NCBI GenBank assembly: GCA_003649695.1
Contig: QMSR01000019.1
Location: forward strand, 1 to 11,971
DNA length: 11,971 bases
Source: Thermoplasmata archaeon
GTDB taxonomy: Archaea; Thermoplasmatota; Thermoplasmata; Thermoplasmatales; B87-G9
Reading direction: 5' to 3'
The notes below the pieces were generated by a model. That model had not been told where the DNA came from and made no database searches. It saw nothing but the letters and a program-made list of their open reading frames with translations. Every line of letters starts with the position of its first letter. Within the stretch, counting starts at the first letter, position 1. Positions 1-6,223 of this stretch are shown piece by piece. The position numbers and the translations under genes are program-made.

Positions 1-1
1 C

Positions 2-142
2 ATCCTGCACCTGTACACCATTGAGGGGAGGAGGAAGAGGATCCCCTTTCCTGAATGCTTCGCGATACTGCAGAGAAGGGTTGTACACTCCTACTCTCCG
101 GGAAAAGATGTTGTTGTTTATGATCTGAAAAAATTAAAGTGA
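2..142 (+). CDS. 3' end of an unrecognised protein (partial)
   Basis: An open reading frame enters from the left edge of the window and ends at TGA 140-142, giving the last 46 residues of a protein. The tail is basic and aromatic (it starts ILHLYTIEGRRKRIPFPE and ends in VVVYDLKKLK). It has no membrane segment and no motif I recognise, so I assign no function. It converges on the amidohydrolase gene, and its last nine bases (134-142) overlap that gene's 3' end in antisense. A T-rich stretch follows on the plus strand. Coding status rests on a clean open frame to the window edge and a protein-like composition. The true start lies outside the window. Confidence 0.5.
   Translation: MLHLYTIEGRRKRIPFPECFAILQRRVVHSYSPGKDVVVYDLKKLK
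128..133 (-). terminator. U6 tract after the amidohydrolase gene
   Basis: Read on the minus strand, the amidohydrolase stop codon TAA (136-134) is followed at once by six T residues (133-128). This fits a simple archaeal U-tract terminator for the permease-amidohydrolase operon. The tract also lies inside the 3' end of the convergent left-edge gene, where it encodes lysines. Confidence 0.4.
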
Positions 143-1441
143 AGATTTTAGTTCTTCAACGATTTTCTTTATTTTCTCCCTGTTCTTCCCCAGATCCTCC
201 GTGAGCTTCCCCTCATCGATGGTCTCCATCTTTCTCCCCCTCATGAGGATTCTCCCTGCGACCACGGTATCTACCACGTCCCTGGCGCCAGCGAAGGAGA
301 TCACAGCCTCCACCGGATCGTGGGCCGGGTAGAGCCACTGAGGCTCCAGGGAGACCACTGTCATGTTGGCTTCGGAGCCCGGCAGTAGGGAGTTGTTGTG
401 GCCAACAATCCTGCCGAAGTCCCCTGTCAGCGCTTTGATAAGGTCGCTAGTTCCCAATGCGGTCTTCTCGTACCTCAGGGAGACGGCTAGAGCCTTGCCT
501 ACGGCCCTGGCGACCTTCACTTCGTGCAGCAGGTCCAGCGTGGTGAAAGCACCCCCGTCGCTACCAATGCCCAGCCTGACGCCCTCCACGAGGGGCGCCC
601 AGTGGGGGCCCATGAGGATGGAGTCCACCGTCGGGCACCAGCACAGGCCCAGCTGCTTCGACCTGAGAATCCCTATCTCCTCCCTAGAGAAGTAGACCCC
701 GTGCGCGATGACCGTCGGCCTTATGTCTGTTATACCTAAGTCCTCCATGATCTGAAGGGGTCTTTTCCTGTACTTGGAAAGGGAGTAGTCTACTTCCCCC
801 TGGTACTCGCCCAGGTGATATGTTATGCCCGTGCCCCTCCTCCTGCAGAGGTCCGCAATGCCAAGCATGAGGGTCTCACTCTGCATCATGATCTCTCTAA
901 GGGACCCCCAGACCTCAACGGTGTCCTTGGCCTCCCGCATAAGCCTTTCGGTCCTCTCGATGAGTTCCCCAGCACTCGGAGTTTCGGCATCCAAGATGTC
1001 AAAGGTTGACAACGTGACCGCGCCGGCCATGCCGCTTTCCTTCATGGCCTCGATCAGGGCCATGGGCCTGGGTGCCCCGGCCTCAACGAAGAACGTCGTG
1101 CCTGAGCGGACCATGTTAGCAATGCTGAGCCTCGAAGACAGGAGTGCAAGGTCGTCATCCAGCCTCCTCTCGAAGGGGATGAGGTACCTGGTCCAAATGG
1201 GGGGCAACTGGAGGAGCTCATCCCCTATGGAGGCCCTGAGCAGGATCTGCTGAGTGTGGGTGTGACAGTCCACGAACCCCGGAAGCACGATATGCTCCTT
1301 TCTTTCGAGGATTTCCTCGACCCCCTCCTCGCCCCACGGAACCAAGGCCTTGACCCTGCCGTCCTCGACGACAACGCTCTTCTCCTTCGCCAAGCCCTTC
1401 TCCGTGAGGACGTACCTCGCCCTGATCGCGAAGGACGTCAT
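134..1441 (-). CDS. Amidohydrolase, TrzA/SsnA/AtzA-type (cytosine-deaminase-like superfamily)
   Basis: This is a metal-dependent hydrolase or deaminase acting on a cyclic C-N substrate such as a nucleobase, triazine or related amine. All expected metal and catalytic residues of the TrzA/SsnA group are visible in order: HTH (H60, H62), HLGE (H209, E212), AHG (H247) and GSDGG (D295). The N-terminal strand region (1-50) and the C-terminal return of the composite domain (SEANMTVV near 370) are intact, and 435 residues is normal for the family. The ATG overlaps the permease stop in an ATGA tetranucleotide, so the two genes are surely cotranscribed. A GAGGAGG Shine-Dalgarno-like run sits only about 2 nt before the ATG, which is unusually close. 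The permease partner suggests an imported nucleobase-like substrate. The exact substrate (cytosine, isoguanine, guanine, an S-adenosylhomocysteine derivative) cannot be read from sequence. Confidence 0.88.
   Translation of the reverse strand: MTSFAIRARYVLTEKGLAKEKSVVVEDGRVKALVPWGEEGVEEILERKEHIVLPGFVDCHTHTQQILLRASIGDELLQLPPIWTRYLIPFERRLDDDLALLSSRLSIANMVRSGTTFFVEAGAPRPMALIEAMKESGMAGAVTLSTFDILDAETPSAGELIERTERLMREAKDTVEVWGSLREIMMQSETLMLGIADLCRRRGTGITYHLGEYQGEVDYSLSKYRKRPLQIMEDLGITDIRPTVIAHGVYFSREEIGILRSKQLGLCWCPTVDSILMGPHWAPLVEGVRLGIGSDGGAFTTLDLLHEVKVARAVGKALAVSLRYEKTALGTSDLIKALTGDFGRIVGHNNSLLPGSEANMTVVSLEPQWLYPAHDPVEAVISFAGARDVVDTVVAGRILMRGRKMETIDEGKLTEDLGKNREKIKKIVEELKSSL
145..177 (+). terminator. 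U-rich stretch after the partial left-edge gene
   Basis: Directly after the TGA at 140-142 the plus strand has several short T runs (TTTT at 145-148, 162-165 and 172-175). Archaeal RNA polymerase often terminates at such U-rich tracts without a hairpin. The same bases encode the C-terminus of the convergent amidohydrolase, so part of the signal may be lysine codons read from the other strand. Confidence 0.3.
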
Positions 1442-2688
1442 TTCCTCCTCGGCCCTATTATGTAGTAGACTATGAACGTCACCAGGAAGCCTGCGAGGAT
1501 CCCGTACCAGAACTGCCTATGCACGTGCAGGTACCAGATAGTTACGCTGCCCAGGAACCATGAGAGGAAGGCCTGGTAGTTGGCGACCATGTTCCTCTCA
1601 GTCCACCTACCCTTGGAGACCAGGAAATAGTCGGTCCAGAGGACCACGCCCGCAGGCAGGGAAACCGAGGTCAGGAGGGAGAGCCAGCTCACGGCGAAGG
1701 TGTGCAGCTTCACCCAAGAAAGGATGACCGTGAGGGCCGCGGCCACGAAGACCACCTTTCTCCTGTCCACGGTGCTGCCCAGAGTTTTCACGCCGAGGGT
1801 CCAGGAGAGGGAGGAAGAGTAAAGCTGATTGTCCGCGGAGGTCCATGCAAGGATGAAGAGGGTTACGATCGCCAAAGCCCTGAGACCCAACTGCACGTAG
1901 GTGCCGTAAAGGTCCTTGCCCAAGACCGCTGCTGGGATGCCTGAGAGAATTATGATGAAGCTCCAGAAGATGAGGAAGTTTGTGAACGCAGTTAACACAG
2001 CATCCTTCGGCCTGCGGCAGAACCTCTGATAGTCAAAGGACAGTACGATAGAGCCGTTAACGAAGGTTCCCAAAACCAGGCCAAAGACCACAGGTAAGAG
2101 GGAGGCATCGAAGCTGCCCATTTGCGGCGTGCCGTATTTGCTCGTGCTCAGCCCGACACCAGCGACAATGAGGATGATGAGGAGAGGTACACCGATCATA
2201 GCCAGCTTAACAATGTGCTTCACGCCCAGATAGGCTGTGACCATGAAGAGAAGAACCATGAGGAGCGCAATGAGGTAGTAGAGCCAGGCGGGGAGGGAGA
2301 GCATGCTCTGGATCCCCTCTGCCACCACGCCGATCGAGAAAGCCAGCCAACCAACGGAAACAATCCCTGCCCAGAAGGCAGGAATCGCGGCACCTTTACT
2401 TCCGTAGACCTTCTCCGTCGCAAGGGCGTAGGTAAGACCCTCCTTGGACGCTATGTAACCGGAGAGAGAGGAGAAGATACTCAGGACGAGGTTGGCCACT
2501 ATGGTTCCAACAAGAAACACAACGAAGGGAAAGGAGGACCCCCACCACGAGGCGAGGTAGGGAGCGGAGGGATCCAGCGTGAGGGAAGCCCACAGGAGGA
2601 TCGTGGCCATAAGGGACAGACGGGCGACAAGGGGGACTGGTTGCAGTGAGTACTCGGTATCCTCTGGCGGCGGAGCCCTCTCCGCCAT
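1438..2688 (-). CDS. NCS1-family nucleobase:cation symporter (cytosine/purine permease-like)
   Basis: This integral membrane transporter probably takes up a nucleobase or related compound with a cation. The chain of about 416 residues has roughly twelve hydrophobic segments, as expected for CodB-like NCS1 carriers. Family signatures, numbered from the TTG codon at 2691, are the SGYIASKEGLTYALA stretch (residues 77-91), a GW in the following helix (114-115), SFDYQRFCRRPKDA (218-231) and SADNQLYSSSL (285-295, compare the NDNNLYSSSL-type motif of cytosine permeases). I place the start at ATG 2688-2686, not at the adjacent in-frame TTG (2691), because a TATA box centred near 2714 puts the transcript start on the ATG itself. 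The gene leads a two-gene operon with the amidohydrolase, so uptake followed by deamination or hydrolysis is likely. Substrate is inferred only. Confidence 0.88.
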   Translation of the reverse strand: MAERAPPPEDTEYSLQPVPLVARLSLMATILLWASLTLDPSAPYLASWWGSSFPFVVFLVGTIVANLVLSIFSSLSGYIASKEGLTYALATEKVYGSKGAAIPAFWAGIVSVGWLAFSIGVVAEGIQSMLSLPAWLYYLIALLMVLLFMVTAYLGVKHIVKLAMIGVPLLIILIVAGVGLSTSKYGTPQMGSFDASLLPVVFGLVLGTFVNGSIVLSFDYQRFCRRPKDAVLTAFTNFLIFWSFIIILSGIPAAVLGKDLYGTYVQLGLRALAIVTLFILAWTSADNQLYSSSLSWTLGVKTLGSTVDRRKVVFVAAALTVILSWVKLHTFAVSWLSLLTSVSLPAGVVLWTDYFLVSKGRWTERNMVANYQAFLSWFLGSVTIWYLHVHRQFWYGILAGFLVTFIVYYIIGPRRK

Positions 2689-2708
2689 CAATTAACCATC
2701 CTAATGGC

Positions 2709-2719
2709 TATTTAAAAAT
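2709..2719 (-). promoter_or_regulatory. TATA box for the permease-amidohydrolase operon
   Basis: On the minus strand the sequence TTTTTAAATAG is centred near 2714, about 26 nt before the permease ATG at 2688. This is the usual archaeal TATA-to-start distance and implies a leaderless mRNA. The box lies in the short spacer shared with the divergently oriented tRNA-Gln gene. Confidence 0.6.
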
Positions 2720-2744
2720 GGGCTACGGGAAGGTCATGATAACG

Positions 2745-2754
2745 TTTATTATTT
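2745..2754 (+). promoter_or_regulatory. TATA-like element for tRNA-Gln
   Basis: The A+T-rich decamer TTTATTATTT is centred about 26 nt upstream of the first tRNA base (2775), the spacing expected for an archaeal promoter. It is divergent from, and about 35 bp away from, the TATA box of the permease operon. Confidence 0.5.
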
Positions 2755-2774
2755 CGCCTTACGTAGAAAAGGCG

Positions 2775-2847
2775 AGCCCCGTGGTGTAGTGGCCAAGCAT
2801 GCGGGCCTTTGGAGCCCGCGACCCCGGTTCGAATCCGGGCGGGGCTA
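2775..2847 (+). tRNA. tRNA-Gln (anticodon TTG)
   Basis: A complete cloverleaf can be folded by hand. The acceptor stem AGCCCCG (2775-2781) pairs with CGGGGCT (2840-2846), with discriminator A at 2847. The D stem is 2784-2787/2797-2800. The anticodon stem CGGGC (2802-2806) pairs with GCCCG (2814-2818) around the loop CTTTGGA, giving anticodon TTG at 2809-2811. The variable loop is 4 nt. The T stem CCCGG/CCGGG encloses TTCGAAT (2828-2834). No intron is present and the CCA end is not encoded. In archaea this tRNA is first charged with glutamate and then amidated by GatDE, whose genes are at the right end of the window. Confidence 0.95.
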
Positions 2848-2901
2848 TACATTTATATAGTACTTGGATGAGGTGGGATATCCGAAAGGCGGGCGGAAGG
2901 G

Positions 2902-2909
2902 TAAAATAG
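2902..2909 (+). promoter_or_regulatory. TATA box for the beta-propeller surface protein gene
   Basis: TAAAATAG, preceded by a purine-rich BRE-like GAAGGG, is centred about 25 nt before the ATG at 2930, which again implies a leaderless transcript. A second TATA-like sequence, TTTATATA (2852-2859), begins only 5 nt after the tRNA and could drive a longer transcript with a leader of about 50 nt. I favour the nearer box because no Shine-Dalgarno sequence precedes the ATG. Confidence 0.45.
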
Positions 2910-2929
2910 TTAGGAATTATTGATGAAGT

Positions 2930-4516
2930 ATGACAAGGCCCGTCCTGCTCGTCGTCGTGCTTGCCCTGAGCCTCATCACGACGACGGCAGTGGCGGGCGT
3001 ATTTCTCAGATACTCAGCCTTCTCCGAGCCCCATGCACTGAGGGTTCTCTCCAGCCCCCTGCTCACCCCATTCGGCTCGGACGTCCTAGGCCATCTCGTA
3101 GTATCCGTATCGGGCAAAGGATGCGTGCTCGAGAAGATCATACTGATCGACAAGGACGGAGACTCCTGGGAAGTAGACATCAACGAGGTTCTGCCGTCCG
3201 GCTCTTCCGTTCCGATAAAGTTTGTCGTTGAGGGAGCAGCCGATGACTTTCCTGTCGGCTTCGACTACACGGGGATACTGATCTCCGATGCAGGAACGAC
3301 CTACACAGTCTTCGCTTCCACGATCATGACGACTTCCTGGGGGAGCGTCCCGGAGTGGTCTCAATTCATGCACGATGCCCAGAACACCGGATACGCTGGT
3401 GGTTACACGCCCACATCCATCAACAGGCAAGTTTGGAGGGTGCAGCTGGCCGACTCCCCGCTGGACGTGAAAGGTGGGCCTATCCTCACCCACAACGGCA
3501 TTGTGGCCGTAGTTGAGGAGGACGGGCCCAACGGGCCACAGCCCCACGTGTATCTGATCGACCCGAGTACAGGCGACGTCATCAACTCCTTTGCCCTCGA
3601 GTGGGCCGGCGATCCGACCTTCGGCCCGGTAGCGGCCTTCGGCCTCGTATTCTTCGCAACGGAAGACTACGTCTTGGCAGTAAATCCCGTTACGGGTGAG
3701 GTGGTATGGAACGTCTCTTCCGAAGAGATCGGCGATAAATACATGCTAAAGCCCGATTCCTCCCTACCCTACTTCGGCTATCTCGGCATTTACAACGATA
3801 AACTCCTCATGTACACACTATACTTCGATAGCGCTGTCAGCAGACCTTACAAACCCGCGGCCCTTTGCTTCGACGCACATACTGGCGATATCCTTTGGAA
3901 GATCGCCCTCGGAGAGGGCTACTGGGGATCAGGCTTCCACGCAAACAGTCCGGCCATCGCCGATGGTACCATGTGGTTCGTGGACTGGTACGGATACGTA
4001 TGGGGGATAAACATAGACGATGGTTCCGTGAGGATGGAGCTTTACACCGGAAAGCCCATACAGCAGTGGACGGGTCCGGCATATTACAATGGATATTTGT
4101 TTTATATCGATACAAACAACGAAGTCGTCGCCATAGATACTTCGGTGCCTGAAGTCGTTTGGACATACGGGATCGGTTACACGGTATCGTCCCCCGCGGT
4201 TGCCTTGGACAAGGTCTTCGCCGCCTCCAATTCCAAGATATTCGCCTTCGAGTACAAAACTGGGGATCTGATTTGGTCCCAGTCTGTAAACAATCTCAAT
4301 ACGCCGTTCATAGTCGCAAATGGCTACGTTTATGCTGTATGTGCCAGCAACTGGTTATACATTTTTGATGCAAACACCGGTGAACAGCTATATGCGTACC
4401 AATATGGGTGGTTCACGAATTGGCAGAACATCGCATGGTCAACGTGCCTGTTCCTCTACGACGGTACAATATACTACATCGATTATAGTGGCGGGCTCCA
4501 TGCCATTACTGAATGA
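2930..4516 (+). CDS. Membrane-anchored extracellular protein: pilin-like beta domain plus PQQ-like beta-propeller
   Basis: The 528-residue protein starts with one hydrophobic segment (residues 4-25, after MTR), which acts as a signal or N-terminal anchor. Residues about 31-135 form a small beta-rich domain, with alternating strands around ILIDKDGDSWEVDI, reminiscent of the ectodomains of archaeal type IV pilin-like proteins. From WSQFMHDAQNTGYAG (143-157), the usual entry motif of PQQ-type propellers, at least seven blades follow, each ending in a D-x-x-TG-x-x-x-W-like turn near residues 208, 249, 312, 358, 400, 438 and 477. The chain ends in a closing strand (IDYSGGLHAITE). No haem site or dehydrogenase feature is seen, so a scaffold or ligand-binding role like that of BamB-type propellers is likelier than an enzyme. 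It is a single gene, convergent with thyX. Its 3' third is A+T-richer than its 5' part. Confidence 0.8.
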   Translation: MTRPVLLVVVLALSLITTTAVAGVFLRYSAFSEPHALRVLSSPLLTPFGSDVLGHLVVSVSGKGCVLEKIILIDKDGDSWEVDINEVLPSGSSVPIKFVVEGAADDFPVGFDYTGILISDAGTTYTVFASTIMTTSWGSVPEWSQFMHDAQNTGYAGGYTPTSINRQVWRVQLADSPLDVKGGPILTHNGIVAVVEEDGPNGPQPHVYLIDPSTGDVINSFALEWAGDPTFGPVAAFGLVFFATEDYVLAVNPVTGEVVWNVSSEEIGDKYMLKPDSSLPYFGYLGIYNDKLLMYTLYFDSAVSRPYKPAALCFDAHTGDILWKIALGEGYWGSGFHANSPAIADGTMWFVDWYGYVWGINIDDGSVRMELYTGKPIQQWTGPAYYNGYLFYIDTNNEVVAIDTSVPEVVWTYGIGYTVSSPAVALDKVFAASNSKIFAFEYKTGDLIWSQSVNNLNTPFIVANGYVYAVCASNWLYIFDANTGEQLYAYQYGWFTNWQNIAWSTCLFLYDGTIYYIDYSGGLHAITE

Positions 4517-4742
4517 GGTTGCAAACTTCTCGATAGCTTCTTCAATCAGGTTCTCCATTGGCCAATTTGAGTGTCTCTCCTTTTGTATGAGTTAAAATTA
4601 TGGCTTGTGATCAAGGTTCATCTTGGTGATCATTGATTTCGATTAGAATTTAGGGAATGTAGGAGACAACATAAAATTCGACATCGCCCAAGAAAGGTAA
4701 AAATGATTACGCCGTGGATCCCTGACATAGACCGAGAAGATT
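4517..4742. other. A+T-rich convergent spacer between the surface-protein gene and thyX
   Basis: Both flanking genes end here. One 60-base line (4621-4680) has 20 G+C by hand count, against 42 in a line of the M20 gene (9781-9840). I see no RNA gene, no long inverted repeat and no convincing gene. Two short frames were considered and rejected: a minus-strand frame at 4439-4558 and a plus-strand 19-codon frame at 4703-4762. Short T runs on each strand could terminate the convergent transcripts. Confidence 0.6.
4699..4703 (-). terminator. Possible U-tract terminator for the rtcB-thyX operon
   Basis: On the minus strand, about 40 nt after the thyX stop, there is a T5 run followed by further T-rich sequence (ATTTTTACCTTTCTT). 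No hairpin is obvious. This fits the short U-tracts used in archaea but is a weak call. Confidence 0.3.
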
Positions 4743-5429
4743 TCACTCACGAGCATATCTAACAGTCTTTCCGGGGTATAGAGGACATTCTTCGTCCCCC
4801 TCAGGACAGAAACCCCTGAAACAGGGTGGGCCAGCCTTCTCGAAGGTTATGGGTGCAACCTTCTTCACCAGGGACAGCATCCTCCAGGCCAGTGCCCTGA
4901 TCTCCCATTGGGCGTGCATGCAGGTCCTGAGGGAGAAGAAGTGCCAGAGTTCCCGAGCGTTCATGGTCACTACTATGCTGGTCTTCACGGCCTGGGGCAG
5001 GACGAACCTCGCATCCTCCTTGGGCACCCCGAGGGCCATGAGCTTCCGGTAGGTCTTCCACGAGGCCTCCATGTGCCTCCTGAAAATCTCCAGGGCCTCC
5101 GGGTTTGCAGAGATGCTCGGCGGGGTCACGTATTCCGGCTCCTTCACCTTGATGACCCTCTGGCTCTGCTGGGTATAGGAGGCAAACCTGTGCCTCACGA
5201 GCTGGTGGGTGAGGACCCTCGAGACCCCGCTGATGGAGAAGGTGAAGGATGCGTGCTCGAGCACTGACATGTGTCCCATCTCCAGGATGAGGTTGATGAT
5301 CCTCCTGACGGTCTCCTCATCCATGTCCTCGTAAAGATCTAGGCCGCTCCTCCTGCTCCTGGAGACCCTGGCCGCCGCCGCAACGACCCTATCGGGGTCC
5401 GGTGTGTGGGCTATGAGCTCGACCCTCAC
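4743..5429 (-). CDS. thyX: Flavin-dependent thymidylate synthase ThyX
   Basis: ThyX converts dUMP to dTMP using FAD, NADPH and methylene-tetrahydrofolate (or an archaeal analogue) in cytosolic DNA-precursor synthesis. The family signature is present as RHRFASYTQQSQR (residues 79-91). It is followed by the dUMP-binding and active-site stretch DARFVLPQAVKT (139-150), TMNARELWHFFSLR (155-168) and AQWEIR (173-178). Length, 228 residues, is typical. The C-terminus has three cysteines (C203, C208, C215) in a CFRGFCPEGDEECPLYPG context, as I recall from other archaeal ThyX proteins. The GTG start overlaps the upstream stop as GTGA, with a GGTG Shine-Dalgarno-like element about 8 nt before it, so it is the last gene of the rtcB operon. 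No ThyA is in the window. Confidence 0.96.
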   Translation of the reverse strand: MRVELIAHTPDPDRVVAAAARVSRSRRSGLDLYEDMDEETVRRIINLILEMGHMSVLEHASFTFSISGVSRVLTHQLVRHRFASYTQQSQRVIKVKEPEYVTPPSISANPEALEIFRRHMEASWKTYRKLMALGVPKEDARFVLPQAVKTSIVVTMNARELWHFFSLRTCMHAQWEIRALAWRMLSLVKKVAPITFEKAGPPCFRGFCPEGDEECPLYPGKTVRYARE

Positions 5430-6223
5430 TCCTTGGACACCTGGACTATCTCGACGATGTAGTAAACGTCCCTGCCGAAGCCGGGTTGTTTATCGAAGTA
5501 AATGTCGTTGCCTGTGACCTTAACGACGACCCACCCCTCGGGGCTCATGGCACCCACCTCCGCGTCTAGGTGCACCAGGATCGTGGTCTCGTTCCTCGCG
5601 ACGATCTCAACCCTCCATCCTGGGGAGGGGAAGTACTCGTCCTCCTGGGGCATGTGGTACAGGATGACCATGTCCCCCCCGCCTGGGAGGACCCTGACCC
5701 TCCATCCGTAAACCGGGTGCGTGTACTCCTTACCTATCGCCGGGGGCTCTCCGAAGAGGCTCGTGAAGTAGTACCTGCTGACCTCCTGGAGGACGGGTAT
5801 CTGCACGTCCCTGGGGGAGACGACGATGGCGTCTGGGGCCTTTGAGGCCCTTCTGGCCTCTTCGGGGGTCAACTTCAGGAAAACCGTCTCGTTCTCCCTG
5901 TGCCCTATGAGTCCCAGCTCCAGGGCGAGCGGCAGGTCGCCCGAGCCTATCGTGTCGGTGAACGGGGCTGAGGTGTTCCTCCTGATGAAGTTTGGAGCCT
6001 TAGGCCATGCATTGTCGTCCTCGACCACCTCCTTCATGTTGGAGTCCACGGCGTAGCGGTAATTGCCGATCTTCACGTAAGCAACGAAGTATATTCCCAC
6101 GACGTCCCCGTACTCGACGACCTTCTCCTCGACCTCAGGATAGCTGAAGACCACGTTGTTGATCACGTACACCGCGACGAGGACCACCACGACGGCTATG
6201 GCCACGGCGGAGTACCACTTCAT
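5426..6223 (-). CDS. Membrane-anchored FKBP/SlyD-like protein (possible prolyl isomerase or chaperone)
   Basis: One N-terminal transmembrane segment (residues 4-26) is followed by a soluble region that, from its signal-anchor form, probably faces outward. Residues 37-123 resemble an FKBP fold: EYGDVVGIYFVAYV (37-50), VDSN (59-62), then IGSGDLPLALELGLIGHREN (92-111) and LTPEEA (118-123), which match the strand order and the GxGxLxxxxExGLxGxxxxE pattern of SlyD-like archaeal FKBPs. Residues about 150-262 form a second beta-rich part with two GWRV repeats (173-176 and 202-205), perhaps an insert-in-flap-like or C-terminal domain. The aromatic residue usual after PEEA (PEEAYG) is missing, so isomerase activity is uncertain. 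The ATG overlaps the rtcB stop (ATGA) and has a GGAGTGG Shine-Dalgarno-like element upstream. I recognise the family by pattern only. Confidence 0.55.
   Translation of the reverse strand: MKWYSAVAIAVVVVLVAVYVINNVVFSYPEVEEKVVEYGDVVGIYFVAYVKIGNYRYAVDSNMKEVVEDDNAWPKAPNFIRRNTSAPFTDTIGSGDLPLALELGLIGHRENETVFLKLTPEEARRASKAPDAIVVSPRDVQIPVLQEVSRYYFTSLFGEPPAIGKEYTHPVYGWRVRVLPGGGDMVILYHMPQEDEYFPSPGWRVEIVARNETTILVHLDAEVGAMSPEGWVVVKVTGNDIYFDKQPGFGRDVYYIVEIVQVSKE

Noticed and set aside
2122..2649. Plus-strand open frame of 175 codons opposite the permease
   Set aside because: The product is highly charged (Glu, Gly, Arg, His) as expected from the antisense of hydrophobic codons. The permease on the other strand has clear family signatures.
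2930..4516. PQQ-dependent alcohol or glucose dehydrogenase
   Set aside because: Blade motifs match PQQ-like repeats, but no CXXCH haem site or recognisable dehydrogenase active site is seen, and such repeats are common in non-enzymatic propellers.
4439..4558. Minus-strand 39-codon frame with a helix-like N-terminus (MENLIEEAIEKFATSF)
   Set aside because: The first residues look protein-like and a GGAGAG lies upstream, but it runs into the antisense of the surface-protein gene and ends without a domain. It could be a gene remnant in the A+T-rich spacer, but there is not enough to call it.
4703..4762. Plus-strand 19-codon frame before and into the thyX 3' end, with AGGT just upstream
   Set aside because: Too short, overlaps thyX in antisense, and there is no supporting promoter. 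A chance frame is the simpler reading.
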